Notes: a model not told the origin generated them from the sequence alone. DNA of 64,000 nt from Mactromeris polynyma (GCA_032209605.1 JASFXZ010000002.1:56360431-56424430); one strand, 5' to 3'; positions 53,301 through 62,048 are shown, counted from the stretch's first letter. Made by a program: numbers and translations.

Positions 53301-56300
53301 TGTGCACTGTTAGCATGACAAAACATGTACTTTAACTTGACATGGATTTTTTTATTCTTGAATGTTTGTGTTTAATATGTTTGTAACTTAAATAAGTGCT
53401 CAAGGGTGAGCTATTGTGACCGCCCTGTGTCGGTAGTCGTGCATCATTGTCAACAATTGATTCAAACAACATCTCCTAAACTATCGGACTACTTTCAACC
53501 AAACTTCACAGGAGGGTTATTTGGGTGATCCTCTTCAAGATTCCTTCAAATAAAGTGGTTCCAAACAGAATTCTGGTTGCTGTGGCAACTGAGAGGAAAA
53601 ACTTAGAAAATCTCAGAAACTGCTAGACCGGTTTCAAAATAATTTCACAGAAATGTTTCTTGGGTGACCCTCTTCCAAATACTTTCAAATCATGTTAGTT
53701 CATAAAAAACAGGGATGCCAGAGGGTGTCTCTATATGGGTTTATTGCAAACTTCGAAAATCTTCTCCCCATAAACCACTGGCTTGATTTCTAAATATCTT
53801 CAAAGAAATGTATCTTGGGTGACCCTCTACTATATTCCTTCAAACCATGTTGATTTGTTAACAAATACTCCTCTTGGTGATGGGGCTAGTTTTCTCTAGA
53901 TGGATATAAACAAATTGAAAATCTCAGAAACTGCTGGTACAATTTTGAAACAACTACCAATTTGTGTTGGTTTGTTAAAAAAGAAGACTGTCTGAGGTGC
54001 GTGGTCACTTTCCCTTACATGTATATTGTTGGAACTTGTTTGAAACAAGTGGTCCAATTTCAAAATAATTTGACACAAATTTTCCTTGGGTGTCATTTTC
54101 CAGACTTGTTTGAATAAAGTGGTTTAGTGCTAAACTCACACTCAAAAAACTAATTTTGAACATCTTCTACCCAGGAACCGTTGGCCTGATTTCAGAATAA
54201 ATAGCCACTGGGGTAAGGGGGGGCGTGGTCAGTTATTCATGTATGTATATATTGGGAATGTTCCTTGGTTGGCCTTTTCCAGACACCTTCAGATAATGTG
54301 GTTCAATTGAAAAAAAAACTTTGAAAAGCTTTTGCTTAGGAATTGCTGGCCTGATTTCAAAATAATATAAATGTGTCTTTGGTGACCTATTTCTGAATTG
54401 GCCTTTTGGGTCAAGCATGTTGGTTGTTTAACACCTGGTCTGACGAGTGATATCGGGCCATTGTGGCTCTCTTGTTCTTTAGTTGTATGATATATCTTTG
54501 GCTTTTAGTGTGATTTTATGTATATTGCTTGGTTGAAATCTGAAGTGAAAAAATATAAAACTAACAAGAAGTATAGTTTAATTGGAAGTTGTAGTTGAAT
54601 TCATACTGCTTGAGAAGTTTTGTTTACTAGTACTTAAATCATGAGCTACATAATTTATACTGTCATTGTTTCTTCGATTCATGTTCAGTTTGTTGGGAAG
54701 AATTCTGTTTGTCACGCATTTTGTATCATCACATTTTAATTTCGTGTAGAATCCGTGGATGTGTATGTTGGACTTGAGTATGTTTGGATCTGTAGTCAGT
54801 GATACTGCATTATGTTCATCATTGTCAGAACATTGCATATAATGTAGTGTTAGTAAAAATATAGTCACTATCCCAAGTATTGTCTTATATATTTTGTAGT
54901 ATCTCTGTTACATACATATTTCGAGGAGTTAGAGCCAGAACCTACCATCTCCCTAATAAATTTATATTGATATAACTGGTTATGGCTCCAACACCTCGAT
55001 TTATTCATATAGATTGCATTCATATCACTTATTACATGACATCACATTCATCTATTTTACTGTTTCACAGTCTAGCATATGAGAAAGACAATAAGCAGCT
55101 AGCAAGTAATGGGTATGTAGACAAGTATTATTAACAAATGTATTCATACTTGACTTAAATAAATAGCATCCACTTCTATTTAGGAAATTATACCTGTCTG
55201 AGTAAGATTTTGAATCATACAAATTCTTATTTATATGCTTAAAGTAATAGATTTTCTCAATTATCCTTTCTTGTAAAGTTGTTTTTAGACAATGTTTGTT
55301 AACAAGAGGAATATTCTTATTAGCGTATCATGGTATTAAATTCAATGCCTTAATGAAAAAACTGCAAATTCTTGTAAGGGAAATAATATTCTTTCCTTTA
55401 GGAACTTCAGGTGCCTATTTTGGGTGCAATGTTAAGATACTAAAAGATATGTAAATAAAACCTTAAAATTTCTTTCTATCGAAGCTGAGTCCATCCTTAA
55501 TAAATTGTTTGTTTGTGGTTATGCGACCTATAATTTTAAGAGTGGGTAGGTAGTTTTTTTGTAGTTTAGAAATGTAATGGCTAAAAGACCGAAATAGTTT
55601 TTTTTTATCTATGAACCTGAAAAAATAATTTGAGTCGCAGCATTTTTCATGAGTCGGTTGTGTAATTGCAAACAAACAATTGTTATGAATGGCCTGACTA
55701 AGACTGTATATAAGTGGATATTATTTATAGTGGCTGGTATTTTACCTTGACCTTATCACAATGGTAGGATGGACCATATATATATAGGTTCTGCTTGTCA
55801 TTATACTAAAATATATATTTACTTCGTTGAGGTTCGCTGCTGCTATACATTCTGTGTAAAATATTTGGTAACATTGGATGTTAAAATACTTCTGTAAATT
55901 TGATCAAAGTGAATTTGCTGCTTCAAATAATTGTATGCTGGGTGTGTCAATATAATGTTAATTGTAAATACTTGATTTAAATATAATTTAGACAAAGTAG
56001 TAAAATTACCCAATTATTTTAGTCTCAATGATCAATTTGTAAAAAATTACTTAAATTATGTTTGCTTTTTGAATGAACTACGTTTCATAAGCTTGGATAC
56101 TGCGCAGGATGTGCTATGTTAGATTAATTTTAGCATTTGTTACTTTTTATATATTTGTTGACATTATATAAAGCTTGATAAATAAACAGTAGTTTCATAT
56201 TTGGTGGAAGGGTGTTTATACAATGGCAACATTGTTGTTCAGTAAAGGTGTAACAGTATGCTTCCATAATATGACCAAGTTGCTTTAAACATTAGGAGGT

Positions 56301-57384
56301 GCCAAGTGCTAGACTCAGGTTTGATTTGACATATCTGTATACCTGTATGAAAACCTCCGTTGCTGCAGTTTGCAAGGTTTCCACAGTTGTGAGAATATAC
56401 AACATGAAAAATCAATACATGTTTCTAATTTGAACTTGAACCTGCGTATATGTTCTAGACACCTCAGAATGTTTTCTTATGCCATAGCGTACATAATTTC
56501 TTCTCGTCCCTGAACAATTACTGTAATTAAATAAACAATCAGTTAGTGTGTGAGGAATTTATTATTTCATTATGAAATGGTAAGGGTCTCTAGACAACTT
56601 CTTTAACTATGTATTTTTCTAACATTTTATTCTTAAAATATCCTACCAGGAATTGTTGCTTAGGGTATGCTAGACTGTGCCTTTTTGTCACATATCAAGC
56701 TGTTCATAGTCTGGTCTCGGACATTGTGTACTTAATGCGTATATATGGCATTAATGACATTTTTGTAGAGATCCGATTATTATTAACCAGGGTTCCCCCC
56801 AAAAATAAAAACAGTTATTAGATACATCTTTTGATAATAAAGAAAAAATATCAACAATTTTTTGTTTAAGATGGGAAGTTTTTAATTTGAATAGTATTTG
56901 GATATATACCCTGGGGAATTGTTCATATCTCATCCAGCTTGATATGGACATCATTGATCACCTGCATCATCATCATTTTCTCATCTGTATTACAATGCAT
57001 GCTTGTTTCATGTTGCTGGTGGTAGATACAAAGGTTTTTTCTTCTTACTTAGTCATTAAACTTTATCTGGTACTGATCTGTGGATATTTAATTGTCTTTT
57101 AAAGGTTTTACACGATACATGTCTTGTTGAACATGTATTACGCACTTTCAGAACTGTACGTAGTTTGCTTAGCCATGTAATTAATTCATACACAATGTAA
57201 AATTTACACTGGCGTATTCATTTATATACATATTTATCCTTCTCGTGTTTCTGAGCTTTATAATTATTTGATATATTACTCTGATTAACCAGCTGATGAA
57301 TGACAATTCATTTCAATCATATATTTTATTCATTGCAGATCGGTTCCACATACCCGCAGTACTAAGGCTTCGCTGATACGGTGA
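26331..57384 (+). CDS. CDC14-family dual-specificity protein phosphatase (spliced, at least 17 exons)
   Basis: CDC14 removes phosphate from Ser/Thr sites made by proline-directed kinases such as CDKs and acts in mitotic exit, cytokinesis, DNA repair and ciliary function. The joined exons (26331-26379, 27953-28043, 29122-29197, 32275-32367, 36071-36150, 38598-38664, 39024-39086, 41071-41158 or 42513-42600, 44259-44489, 44995-45185, 45746-45868, 46239-46357, 47748-47939, 48386-48436, with optional 52243-52396 and 55071-55112, then 57339-57384) keep one open frame. Residues 1 to about 175 are the N-terminal DSP-like domain, then a linker encoded by exon 8, then the catalytic domain with general acid D251 and the C278-R284 loop HCKAGLGRTG. 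The numbering agrees with human CDC14A as I recall it. The tail is basic and Ser/Thr-rich. The isoform with exons 14, 16 and 17 would be 533 aa. The start ATG has A at -3 and fits the family N-terminus. C-terminal exon choice is the least certain part. Confidence 0.93.
26380..27952 (+). other. CDC14 intron 1
   Basis: AT-rich. Holds a mariner/pogo-like MITE relic near 27370-27532 and a short direct duplication of ATAGTCTCGGACAACT near 27148-27180. No exon seen. Confidence 0.8.
27370..27532 (-). mobile_element. MITE relic, copy B1
   Basis: The reverse complement starts ACAGTAAAATCTCAATTGTC and includes GACTTGAAAATTGTGTT and GAGGTGGTC. The same landmarks occur in plus orientation at about 38341-38522, so this is a dispersed repeat present twice in opposite orientation. 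The ends resemble pogo/mariner-type MITEs. The left boundary is uncertain. Confidence 0.5.
27953..28043 (+). CDS. CDC14 exon 2
   Basis: Encodes [20 protein letters not shown] through IDEELVYE, highly typical of the CDC14 N-terminus. Phase 1 in, phase 2 out; donor GTAAGT. Confidence 0.95.
28044..29121 (+). other. CDC14 intron 2
   Basis: Contains one Tc1/mariner-like MITE (28576-28957). Otherwise AT-rich with nothing else seen. Confidence 0.8.
28576..28957. mobile_element. Tc1/mariner-like MITE with TA target site
   Basis: Starts CACTGCCATCCAAAAGTTTC and ends with the reverse complement of CACTGCCCTCCAAAAGTTCC, each end bordered by TA. The 382-bp body has no transposase frame. The terminal sequence and TA duplication fit a non-autonomous Tc1/mariner derivative. 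It lies wholly inside an intron and should be spliced out. Confidence 0.8.
29122..29197 (+). CDS. CDC14 exon 3
   Basis: Encodes [20 protein letters not shown] then NKKLK. Phase 2 in, phase 0 out; donor GTAAGT. Confidence 0.95.
29198..32274 (+). other. CDC14 intron 3
   Basis: A 3.1-kb AT-rich intron. Contains the hAT-like MITE copy A1 (29818-30032). The open frames around 30425 and 31016 have no coding character. Confidence 0.8.
29818..30032 (+). mobile_element. hAT-like MITE, copy A1
   Basis: Begins CAGGGATTTCCCTGACACAG and ends with a degraded inverse of that end (GATAAACCCCG). A clearly related copy lies at 44539-44746. The CAGGG terminus suggests a hAT-like non-autonomous element. The 8-bp flanks no longer match, so this copy is old. 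Confidence 0.65.
32275..32367 (+). CDS. CDC14 exon 4
   Basis: Encodes [20 protein letters not shown] then [11 protein letters not shown]. Phase 0 in and out; donor GTAAGT. Confidence 0.95.
32368..36070 (+). other. CDC14 intron 4
   Basis: A 3.7-kb intron with a tRNA-derived SINE (32885-33122) and an imperfect short direct repeat ending GTCATTAAGG near 34640-34700. No further exon recognised. Confidence 0.8.
32885..33122 (+). mobile_element. tRNA-derived SINE
   Basis: An A-box-like GTGGTTATGGTTGCTGGC and a B box GGTTTGAATCC (one CpG-type change from GGTTCGAATCC) are about 40 bp apart, followed by a central block with GAAGCTGGCTTACAGAAGG and TTCTGCCCAGGTG, and a tail ATTACAAAAAAACAACAACA. This is the layout of a Pol III SINE. 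The central block resembles the conserved Meta domain described in invertebrate SINEs, a match from memory. Confidence 0.75.
36071..36150 (+). CDS. CDC14 exon 5
   Basis: Encodes [20 protein letters not shown] then PPFLPF; the R at the end is split. Phase 0 in, phase 2 out; donor GTAAGT. Confidence 0.95.
36409..36857. mobile_element. Non-autonomous DNA transposon with 15-bp TIR and CATAC duplication
   Basis: Ends are CAGGGCTCTCGTTTG and its exact reverse complement, bordered on both sides by CATAC (36404-36408 and 36858-36862). The left subterminal part has a perfect palindromic arm pair GGGGCCGA/TCGGCCCC. The middle alternates C-runs and A-runs. No transposase. The CAGGG end is hAT-like, although a 5-bp duplication is shorter than the usual 8. 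Intact ends suggest a fairly recent insertion. Confidence 0.85.
38341..38522 (+). mobile_element. MITE relic, copy B2
   Basis: Plus-strand match to B1: CTTATTGAGGTGGTCCTAAT, GACTTGAAAATTGTGTT and a terminal GTGAGGTTTTAATGTA. It lies about 75 bp before exon 6 and may supply part of that intron's 3' region. Confidence 0.5.
38598..38664 (+). CDS. CDC14 exon 6
   Basis: Encodes [20 protein letters not shown] then NK. Phase 2 in, phase 0 out; donor GTAAGT. Confidence 0.95.
38665..39023 (+). other. CDC14 intron 6
   Basis: Short AT-rich intron; nothing else seen. Confidence 0.8.
39024..39086 (+). CDS. CDC14 exon 7
   Basis: Encodes [20 protein letters not shown] and E. Phase 0 in and out; donor GTATGT. 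Last exon before the duplicated exon pair. Confidence 0.95.
39087..41070 (+). other. CDC14 intron 7
   Basis: Contains a 219-bp MITE (40271-40489). The 117-codon open frame starting at 40081 runs into that MITE and is not a gene. Confidence 0.8.
40271..40489. mobile_element. MITE with TATACTGTAAAATCA ends
   Basis: Left end TATACTGTAAAATCA and right end its exact reverse complement. The body contains TTTTCGCGAAAACG. Ends and body resemble the element at 48802-49085, so both probably belong to one broad TA-targeting family. Confidence 0.7.
41071..41158 (+). CDS. CDC14 exon 8a (mutually exclusive copy)
   Basis: Encodes [20 protein letters not shown] then PHPKTKIEN plus one base. It is 88 nt, phase 0 in, phase 1 out; acceptor TTGCAG, donor GTAAAT. 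It covers residues 174 to 202, the linker between the two phosphatase-fold domains and the first strand of the catalytic domain. It differs from exon 8b at 7 of 29 residues. Substitutions are mostly conservative and the frame is intact, so both copies look functional. Confidence 0.93.
41159..42512 (+). other. Intron between exons 8a and 8b
   Basis: 1354 bp, AT-rich, no other exon. If the two exons are mutually exclusive, any competing pairing elements or steric block would have to lie here or in the flanking introns; none is obvious by eye. Confidence 0.7.
42513..42600 (+). CDS. CDC14 exon 8b (mutually exclusive copy)
   Basis: Encodes [20 protein letters not shown] then PHPKSKIEN plus one base. 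Same length, phase and boundaries as 8a; donor GTAGGT. R174, S192 and S198 agree with vertebrate CDC14 as I recall it, while F180, I183 and V184 of 8a agree better there, so neither copy is plainly the ancestral one. Joining 8a directly to 8b gives a TAA eight codons after the junction. Confidence 0.93.
42601..44258 (+). other. CDC14 intron 8
   Basis: AT-rich. A SINE-like fragment on the minus strand lies at about 43138-43230. Nothing else seen. Confidence 0.75.
43138..43230 (-). mobile_element. tRNA-like SINE fragment
   Basis: The reverse complement reads GGTAGCTCAAAGGTTAGAGC, a good tRNA A box and D arm, then about 25 bp later GAGGGGTTCAGG, a decayed B-box region. No tail is visible. Truncated SINE or tRNA relic. 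Confidence 0.45.
44259..44489 (+). CDS. CDC14 exon 9 (catalytic domain, general acid)
   Basis: Encodes [20 protein letters not shown] through [11 protein letters not shown]. It contains the general-acid loop FFIDGS with D251 and ends inside the catalytic loop after C278 and K279. Phase 1 in and out; donor GTAAGC. Confidence 0.97.
44490..44994 (+). other. CDC14 intron 9
   Basis: Contains hAT-like MITE copy A2 (44539-44746). This intron splits the catalytic loop codons. Confidence 0.85.
44539..44746 (+). mobile_element. hAT-like MITE, copy A2
   Basis: Begins CAGGGATTTCCCTGACACAG and ends CCTAGGGAAAACCCTG, an inverted pair with one mismatch in the first 12. Shares most of its length with copy A1. 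The 8-bp flanks match at only 5 positions. Confidence 0.7.
44995..45185 (+). CDS. CDC14 exon 10 (catalytic loop arginine)
   Basis: Completes the P-loop as AGLGRTG (R284) and encodes [20 protein letters not shown] then [20 protein letters not shown], the WPD-independent core typical of CDC14. Phase 1 in, phase 0 out; donor GTAAAT. Confidence 0.97.
45186..45745 (+). other. CDC14 intron 10
   Basis: AT-rich; no feature seen. Confidence 0.8.
45746..45868 (+). CDS. CDC14 exon 11
   Basis: Encodes [20 protein letters not shown] then [21 protein letters not shown]. Start of the variable C-terminal tail; VLTGMDDM resembles the ILSGLDDM segment of vertebrate CDC14A. Phase 0 in and out; donor GTAAGA. 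Confidence 0.9.
45869..46238 (+). other. CDC14 intron 11
   Basis: 370-bp AT-rich intron; nothing else seen. Confidence 0.8.
46239..46357 (+). CDS. CDC14 exon 12
   Basis: Encodes [20 protein letters not shown] then [19 protein letters not shown]. TQGDKLxxLK is shared with vertebrate CDC14A. Phase 0 in, phase 2 out; donor GTAAGT. Confidence 0.9.
46358..47747 (+). other. CDC14 intron 12
   Basis: AT-rich; no element or exon recognised. An upstream AG at 47685 would extend exon 13 out of frame and was rejected. Confidence 0.7.
47748..47939 (+). CDS. CDC14 exon 13
   Basis: Encodes [20 protein letters not shown] through [13 protein letters not shown]. Basic and Ser/Thr-rich, probably disordered, with an SP site (VMSPLK) of the CDK type. 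Phase 2 in and out; donor GTTAGT is weaker than the others, consistent with alternative splicing downstream. Confidence 0.88.
47940..48385 (+). other. CDC14 intron 13
   Basis: AT-rich; nothing else seen. Confidence 0.7.
48386..48436 (+). CDS. CDC14 exon 14 (51-nt cassette candidate)
   Basis: Acceptor TTGTAG, donor GTACGG. In frame it adds [17 protein letters not shown]. Being 51 nt with phase 2 on both sides, it can be skipped without a frame change. Confidence 0.7.
48437..52242 (+). other. CDC14 intron 14
   Basis: 3.8 kb, AT-rich, with a MITE at 48802-49085. No other exon recognised, although small cassette exons would be easy to miss. Confidence 0.65.
48802..49085. mobile_element. MITE with TACTGTAAATCACTTTA ends
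   Basis: 17-bp exact inverted termini, with a TA at each outer edge as expected for TA-targeting elements. The body has TTTTCGCGAATG and ATTTCGCGAAATGACGAATTC and no coding capacity. Confidence 0.8.
52243..52396 (+). CDS. CDC14 exon 15 (154-nt alternative C-terminal exon)
   Basis: Acceptor CTCCAG, donor GTAAGT. In the frame set by exons 13 or 14 it encodes [20 protein letters not shown] through [13 protein letters not shown], 51 residues without a stop. It enters in phase 2 and leaves in phase 0, so including it changes the frame of later exons. If the donor is ignored the frame runs to TAA at 52535, a possible alternative last exon. Confidence 0.72.
52397..55070 (+). other. CDC14 intron 15
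   Basis: Contains a roughly 1.1-kb bivalve-type repeat (53399-54478). Otherwise AT-rich. Confidence 0.7.
53399..54478 (+). mobile_element. Dispersed repeat with degenerate internal modules
   Basis: Begins near CAAGGGTGAGCTATTGTGAC and ends near GATATCGGGCCATTGTGGCT, CTCTTGTT. Between them a motif like TTGGGTGACCCTCTTCCAAA followed by CCTTCAAAT recurs about six times (53521, 53659, 53814, 54087, 54263, 54377) with uneven spacing. Both the ends and the internal motif resemble a repeat I know as abundant in bivalve genomes. It has no coding capacity. Exact boundaries and class are uncertain. Confidence 0.6.
55071..55112 (+). CDS. CDC14 exon 16 (42-nt cassette candidate)
   Basis: Acceptor TTTCACAG, donor GTATGT. 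In phase 2 it encodes [13 protein letters not shown]; in phase 0 (after exon 15) it stops at once (SSI, TGA). It is 42 nt and neutral to frame. Confidence 0.6.
55113..57338 (+). other. CDC14 last intron
   Basis: AT-rich; the open frames at 56609 and 56887 show no splice or homology support. Nothing else seen. Confidence 0.65.
57339..57384 (+). CDS. CDC14 last coding exon
   Basis: Acceptor ATTGCAG. In phase 2 it encodes [14 protein letters not shown] then TGA (57382-57384), a basic end. In phase 0, directly after exon 15, it would instead encode IGSTYPQY and stop at TAA. Confidence 0.75.
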
Positions 57385-57782
57385 CCTTGACCGTCCTGCA
57401 ACCCGTTGTTGTCATGTTGACATTTGATGTGTTATTGATTTATAAAAAAAACTGTGATGAGGACATTTTATACTATGCAGAACCACTTCAGGACTGAATT
57501 GATTGTTTTCATGTGTCTGTATAAAATCATGCTAAAATTAGAAATAAATTCTACTCCATGATTATTTCAAGTCTGTTTGAAATAATTCAATATTCAGTAT
57601 TTTATGTTTGAGACTTATTTTAAGTAAAAAAATGAGAATTATGACAATTGAAATATGTACTAAGATTATGAACCAATTAATGAGTATATTTTTACATAAG
57701 TTCTGAGTTTTTAAAGCAGATATTGTGTTTTGGATTGTATTTTTATGTATAACTTAAATATATATATTTATATAATTTCAGC

Positions 57783-57792
57783 AATAAATAAA
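57783..57792 (+). terminator. First poly(A) signal pair of CDC14
   Basis: Two overlapping AATAAA hexamers about 400 bp after the stop codon. Confidence 0.55.
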
Positions 57793-60700
57793 ACTTTAGA
57801 GCAATTAAGTCTTAATACAATGTACTGGCACGATAGGTTTTAATTATCAATACAAAATATGGATGCAACTTTTTATGGTTTGGTGTTTTTAAGTATTCAA
57901 CTGTACTCAGTCATTGAAATGTGTGCAGATTTCTTCATAGTTGTTTTGTTTTAGTTTTTTGCACTCTTTGCAATCAGTGTTGAATCAAGTATTTCCACAT
58001 CGATACTGTCTTGTTTTTGCATTTAATTTTAATGAATCACATTATGTAAAATTATGTCATACCGGTATTCATGTTAGATCACAGTTATAAAATAAGCAGT
58101 TAGAGCATACTGAAATGTAGTTTCAATGATACGTTGGTATAATCCCTGTAGCCACACAGTGAACAGACTTGCTAGACTTGGCTTATTGATTGCATAATAA
58201 ATGTAGTAAACATACTTGTAAGGAGTAAGAATCATAGATTTCTCTAATTTTACACATCTGATGTCATTAATAACTACATTTTATTGTGTTTTTATGGCCA
58301 TGATTAGCCAATTTGCACTATGGTATTGTGTTGAAGTTAGAGACTGTCCAGCATTGAAGTAATTCAGTTGATTTTTTGATAAACATATATTGAAATGATA
58401 CGTCGGTGCAAGGACTTTATATAAGATGTTTGTTTTATTATGCACTTATTAATGTTTCTTGCACCAGTAATGAGGACACGTGATTGCGGTTTTAGTCAAA
58501 TATATACATATATATCTATACATTTTGTAACATAGCATCTTCATATATTTTGTCACATGTTTAGTAGATTGATTTTTACTATGATATTGTTTTTATTTAT
58601 TTTAGAATGTTATAAGGATTGTTTTTTCCTGTAATTTCTAATGTTATATGTACAGTTTATATAATCATTGTGCAAGAAGTTTAAGTCTGTGATATATACA
58701 GGCAATATTTACCATGTGTGGATTTAGAATTAACCTTTTTCGCACTGGATAAATTTTCTAAATGGTCGCCTTGCAAACATTCAATTCAACTTAGTAATGT
58801 TAATGGGTATATATGCACTGACATATATTTTGGAGATCTTGGACATATTGTGATTTCTTGATTAATGAAGATTTCAAAGTCCTTTGACATCATTAATTGA
58901 TTGTGTCTTCAAGGTATGGTGAACAGATAGAAATTTTATCAAGTGTAGTCTTAATTTTTCTAACCATTCCCTTGACTTTGTAATTTGATGTCCATATTTA
59001 TCCAGTTTGCCTTAAAAGTCTCAGGTACATTGAATTATATTTTTGCATTACTTGAGTGACTGAAATATATGAGTTGAATACATATACTTGTCAGAAATAA
59101 CTTCAATTGCTCTACTTATTTTTCAAGTTCACACATAGTAGATGATGCTTATATGGTTTGGCGTTTTCAATTTCACGGATAATTTATAAAGTTTTATAGG
59201 GCCTAAACTTTATTGCAGCATATACTGCATTTACACTTGACATTGTACAGACTATTACTGCTATAATTTGTCATATGCAGTATAATTTCCAAATATATCT
59301 TATAAATAAAATGTACATAGAAAAAAAGTTTACATTCCCGCTTGCTAGGGGTACTGGTTTTGTTGCTTAGGGTTTAAAGATTTTAATGTTCTTATATTAT
59401 TTTGCTTGTTAATTGTAAACCACGAGTTTGAGAAAACAAACATGTGAATTACTGGTGTTGTCAGAATTTTGCTGAGTGAAATAATTATACATATATAACA
59501 TTTCAAACAAATATTTTTAATTCATGTACATGTACCATTTTGCTTGGTGTCAATTGATCTATTTTAACAATTACTTCAAATAAAATGATAACTATTTCAG
59601 TTCTTTCTATAATTGATTAAATACACTTTTTTTAACATACATTTTAACTCATTGAGCTCCATTTCATTCTCCAAGCACTAATAAATTGTATTGAAATTGT
59701 ATATAGAACATCATGCATGCAGATTGTACAAATTTATATATGTATACATTTCCTGTATGTGCTAGTACGTGTCAAAATATTTAAACAATGTATATGAAAG
59801 GAATTCTATAATGTTGTCTGTCTCCATATAGCTGAATATGAACCAATATGCTTCAGTGAATGAAAGTGTATTTTCAGTGTTCATGTTATGTTCGATTACA
59901 AACTGTTGTTATTAAATCCTGGATACCCATTTTACAATTAGTTTCAACTGAAGATTTACCCTTTTAAAAGTTCCGACTTAAAAAATGAAATTCTTGATTA
60001 AAAACAAATAGCAGTATTTAAGATACTGATTTGGTCCATATAACAAGAAGCAAGGTTCTGTCTATTGTAATTGTTTGATTAAAGGTGTCTTTCACTGAAC
60101 TGTAACTTGATTGTAGTGGTCACTTGTTTTATTCACTCAGCATATTTGGTTATTATTTGGTAAGCTTGCAGATTATTCTTAACCAGAATGCCTTCATTAG
60201 ACAGCTTACGTACAAAAAAGTTGGCTAGCCAAGTTTCGTCTCTGTAAATATGAAATAATTATACGCATTGTATGTGATGTTAAAGAACTCTTCAATGTTG
60301 TTAAAAATCATCTGCTCTGAAAATGAACTTTTCGATATGATAAAAGAGTAGATGTTTCAATCTGAATAGTTTACGTTGTCTGGTGTATGAAATTATTTAA
60401 GCACTAAGAATTTTGACATCTGGTAATTGGCCCACAAGTTTTTTTGTAGTTTTTGTATATCAGTATTTGTGTTTGTCTGTGATTTTGTGTTCCATTCTAA
60501 GTAAACTTTTAATTTAACCTGGAAAGACAATATATTTTAGATTGATATGTTGTAAATGTGATTAGTTATGCCTATGTCATTGTAGAAATAAGTTTTATAT
60601 TTAGCTTGCTCTTTAGTTTAAATTTTCTTTTACTTTCTCGTTTTACATTTTACTGAAATTTCACCGAGGATATAATAGAATATGCATGTTTTAACCATAT

Positions 60701-61249
60701 TTGGTATGAACAAATGTTTTAGTTATCAGTCATGACTTTATTCATAACTTCTTAATACATGTAGTTTTGTATTACATATATATATTTTGATTTAAATAAA
60801 ATCCTTTTTGATAGGCATGTGTCCGTTTTAGATTTACACTGAAAATCATTGTAGTTTGATTAATGTACTCATTAATATAAGAATTATTTTTTAAATCCAG
60901 ATTCATTCCTCTGTCAGTTAACTATTTTCAATTGCTAAGTGTTCAACCATACTTCTGTATCCTGCTTTCAAGTTGTTTTGGGATTATATGAAAAAAGGCC
61001 GAAATATCAGATTTTTGGACGAAGCAAGTTAATACTGTGATACATGTCCTTACATGAGATGGTGTGCTTTATATGGCACTGAAGTTTGTGCAGTTGCAGT
61101 GTTGGTATGAATCTGTGTAAAATGTATATAGAATACTATATGGAGGCATTTTTATGTAAAATATGAATACAAGTATATTGAAAATAAGTTTTATTTACTG
61201 ATTTTCCCCAAATATTTAGAGGTAATAGACATTTACAACATGCTTCTCA

Positions 61250-61255
61250 AATAAA
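61250..61255 (+). terminator. Distal poly(A) signal candidate of CDC14
   Basis: AATAAA, the last strong plus-strand signal I noticed before the convergent gene. Confidence 0.4.
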
Positions 61256-61270
61256 AATATACTAGTTAAT

Positions 61271-61770
61271 ACAGTTGTTGCTTTGTATCTGCTGTTCCTT
61301 TGAATTGGCATTGAAAAATGTGAGAGGTCTAGCTCTTAAAGAAAGAAGATAGCTAAAGAATAAAGCATTAATATATTCCGAAGTGCTTTAATGCAACTGA
61401 AATGGAGGAATGTAAAAAGCTATTACATGGATGAATTGAAGTGAAATTCATGAGAAAATGTAAATAATGTAAAGAATGATGGTACAAGGTGCCAATATAT
61501 TGTTGACTTGCAAATGCTATGAAATGGCCAGACAGCGTATTGTGTACTCAGACCCTCTGTATGTAGAAATCAAAACACATACAGAGGGTCCGAGTACACA
61601 ATAAAAAACTTTGTGAACTATATATATATAGAGAAACAAGGTGCTGCCAAGGCAAGTACAACAGTACAAACGAAGTAGTGAACAAGTATCCAAAGGAACA
61701 TAGGCTACATTAGGTCAGAAGTACAAGCTTATAAACATGATTTTGCAATCAAGACACAACATTCATGCCA
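61271..61770. other. Gap between convergent genes
   Basis: Holds a 27-bp inverted repeat (61538-61603) and otherwise nothing recognisable. Confidence 0.6.
61538..61603. repeat. 27-bp inverted repeat (hairpin)
   Basis: Arms 61538-61564 and 61577-61603 match at 26 of 27 positions across a 12-nt loop; each arm contains GTACTC[A/G]GACCCTCTGTATGT on its own strand. It could be a fold-back transposon relic, a small-RNA hairpin or a structure at the end of both transcripts. Confidence 0.8.
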
Positions 61771-61776
61771 TTTATT
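61771..61776 (-). terminator. Poly(A) signal of SLC66A3-like gene
   Basis: AATAAA on the minus strand, 136 bp beyond its stop codon. Confidence 0.6.
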
Positions 61777-61911
61777 TTGGACGAGTTTTCAGCATCTATC
61801 CAAAATACAAATGTATTTACATGTATACAATTAAGGCAAAGTATGACAACAGTTACAATTAGTATGCATGCATACATGGTAAGTGAACTGTAAATATTCA
61901 GATGCTGGCAT

Positions 61912-62048
61912 CTAATACAGTTTGGTTCTTTTCTGTTGTGTATAATATATTATCATGACAACTATCACAGTGTTCAGGAAAGCACCACATGAAAAACTCA
62001 TTACAATAAATGGATCTCCAGTTTGTACTAGGTTTGTAAAAATTCTCA
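61912..62048 (-). CDS. SLC66A3-like last exon
   Basis: Acceptor TTTTTCAG. Encodes RIFTNLVQTGDPFIVMSFSC then GAFLNTVIVVMIIYYTQQKR and TKLY, stop TAG. One hydrophobic helix then a short basic tail. Confidence 0.85.

Larger units (their letters stand above)
57385..61270 (+). other. CDC14 3' UTR and downstream AT-rich region
   Basis: No gene. AATAAA signals at 57783, 57787, 59305, 60795 and 61250 allow a short (about 0.4 kb) or long (up to about 3.9 kb) 3' UTR. No transposon ends noticed. Which site is used cannot be told from sequence. Confidence 0.6.
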
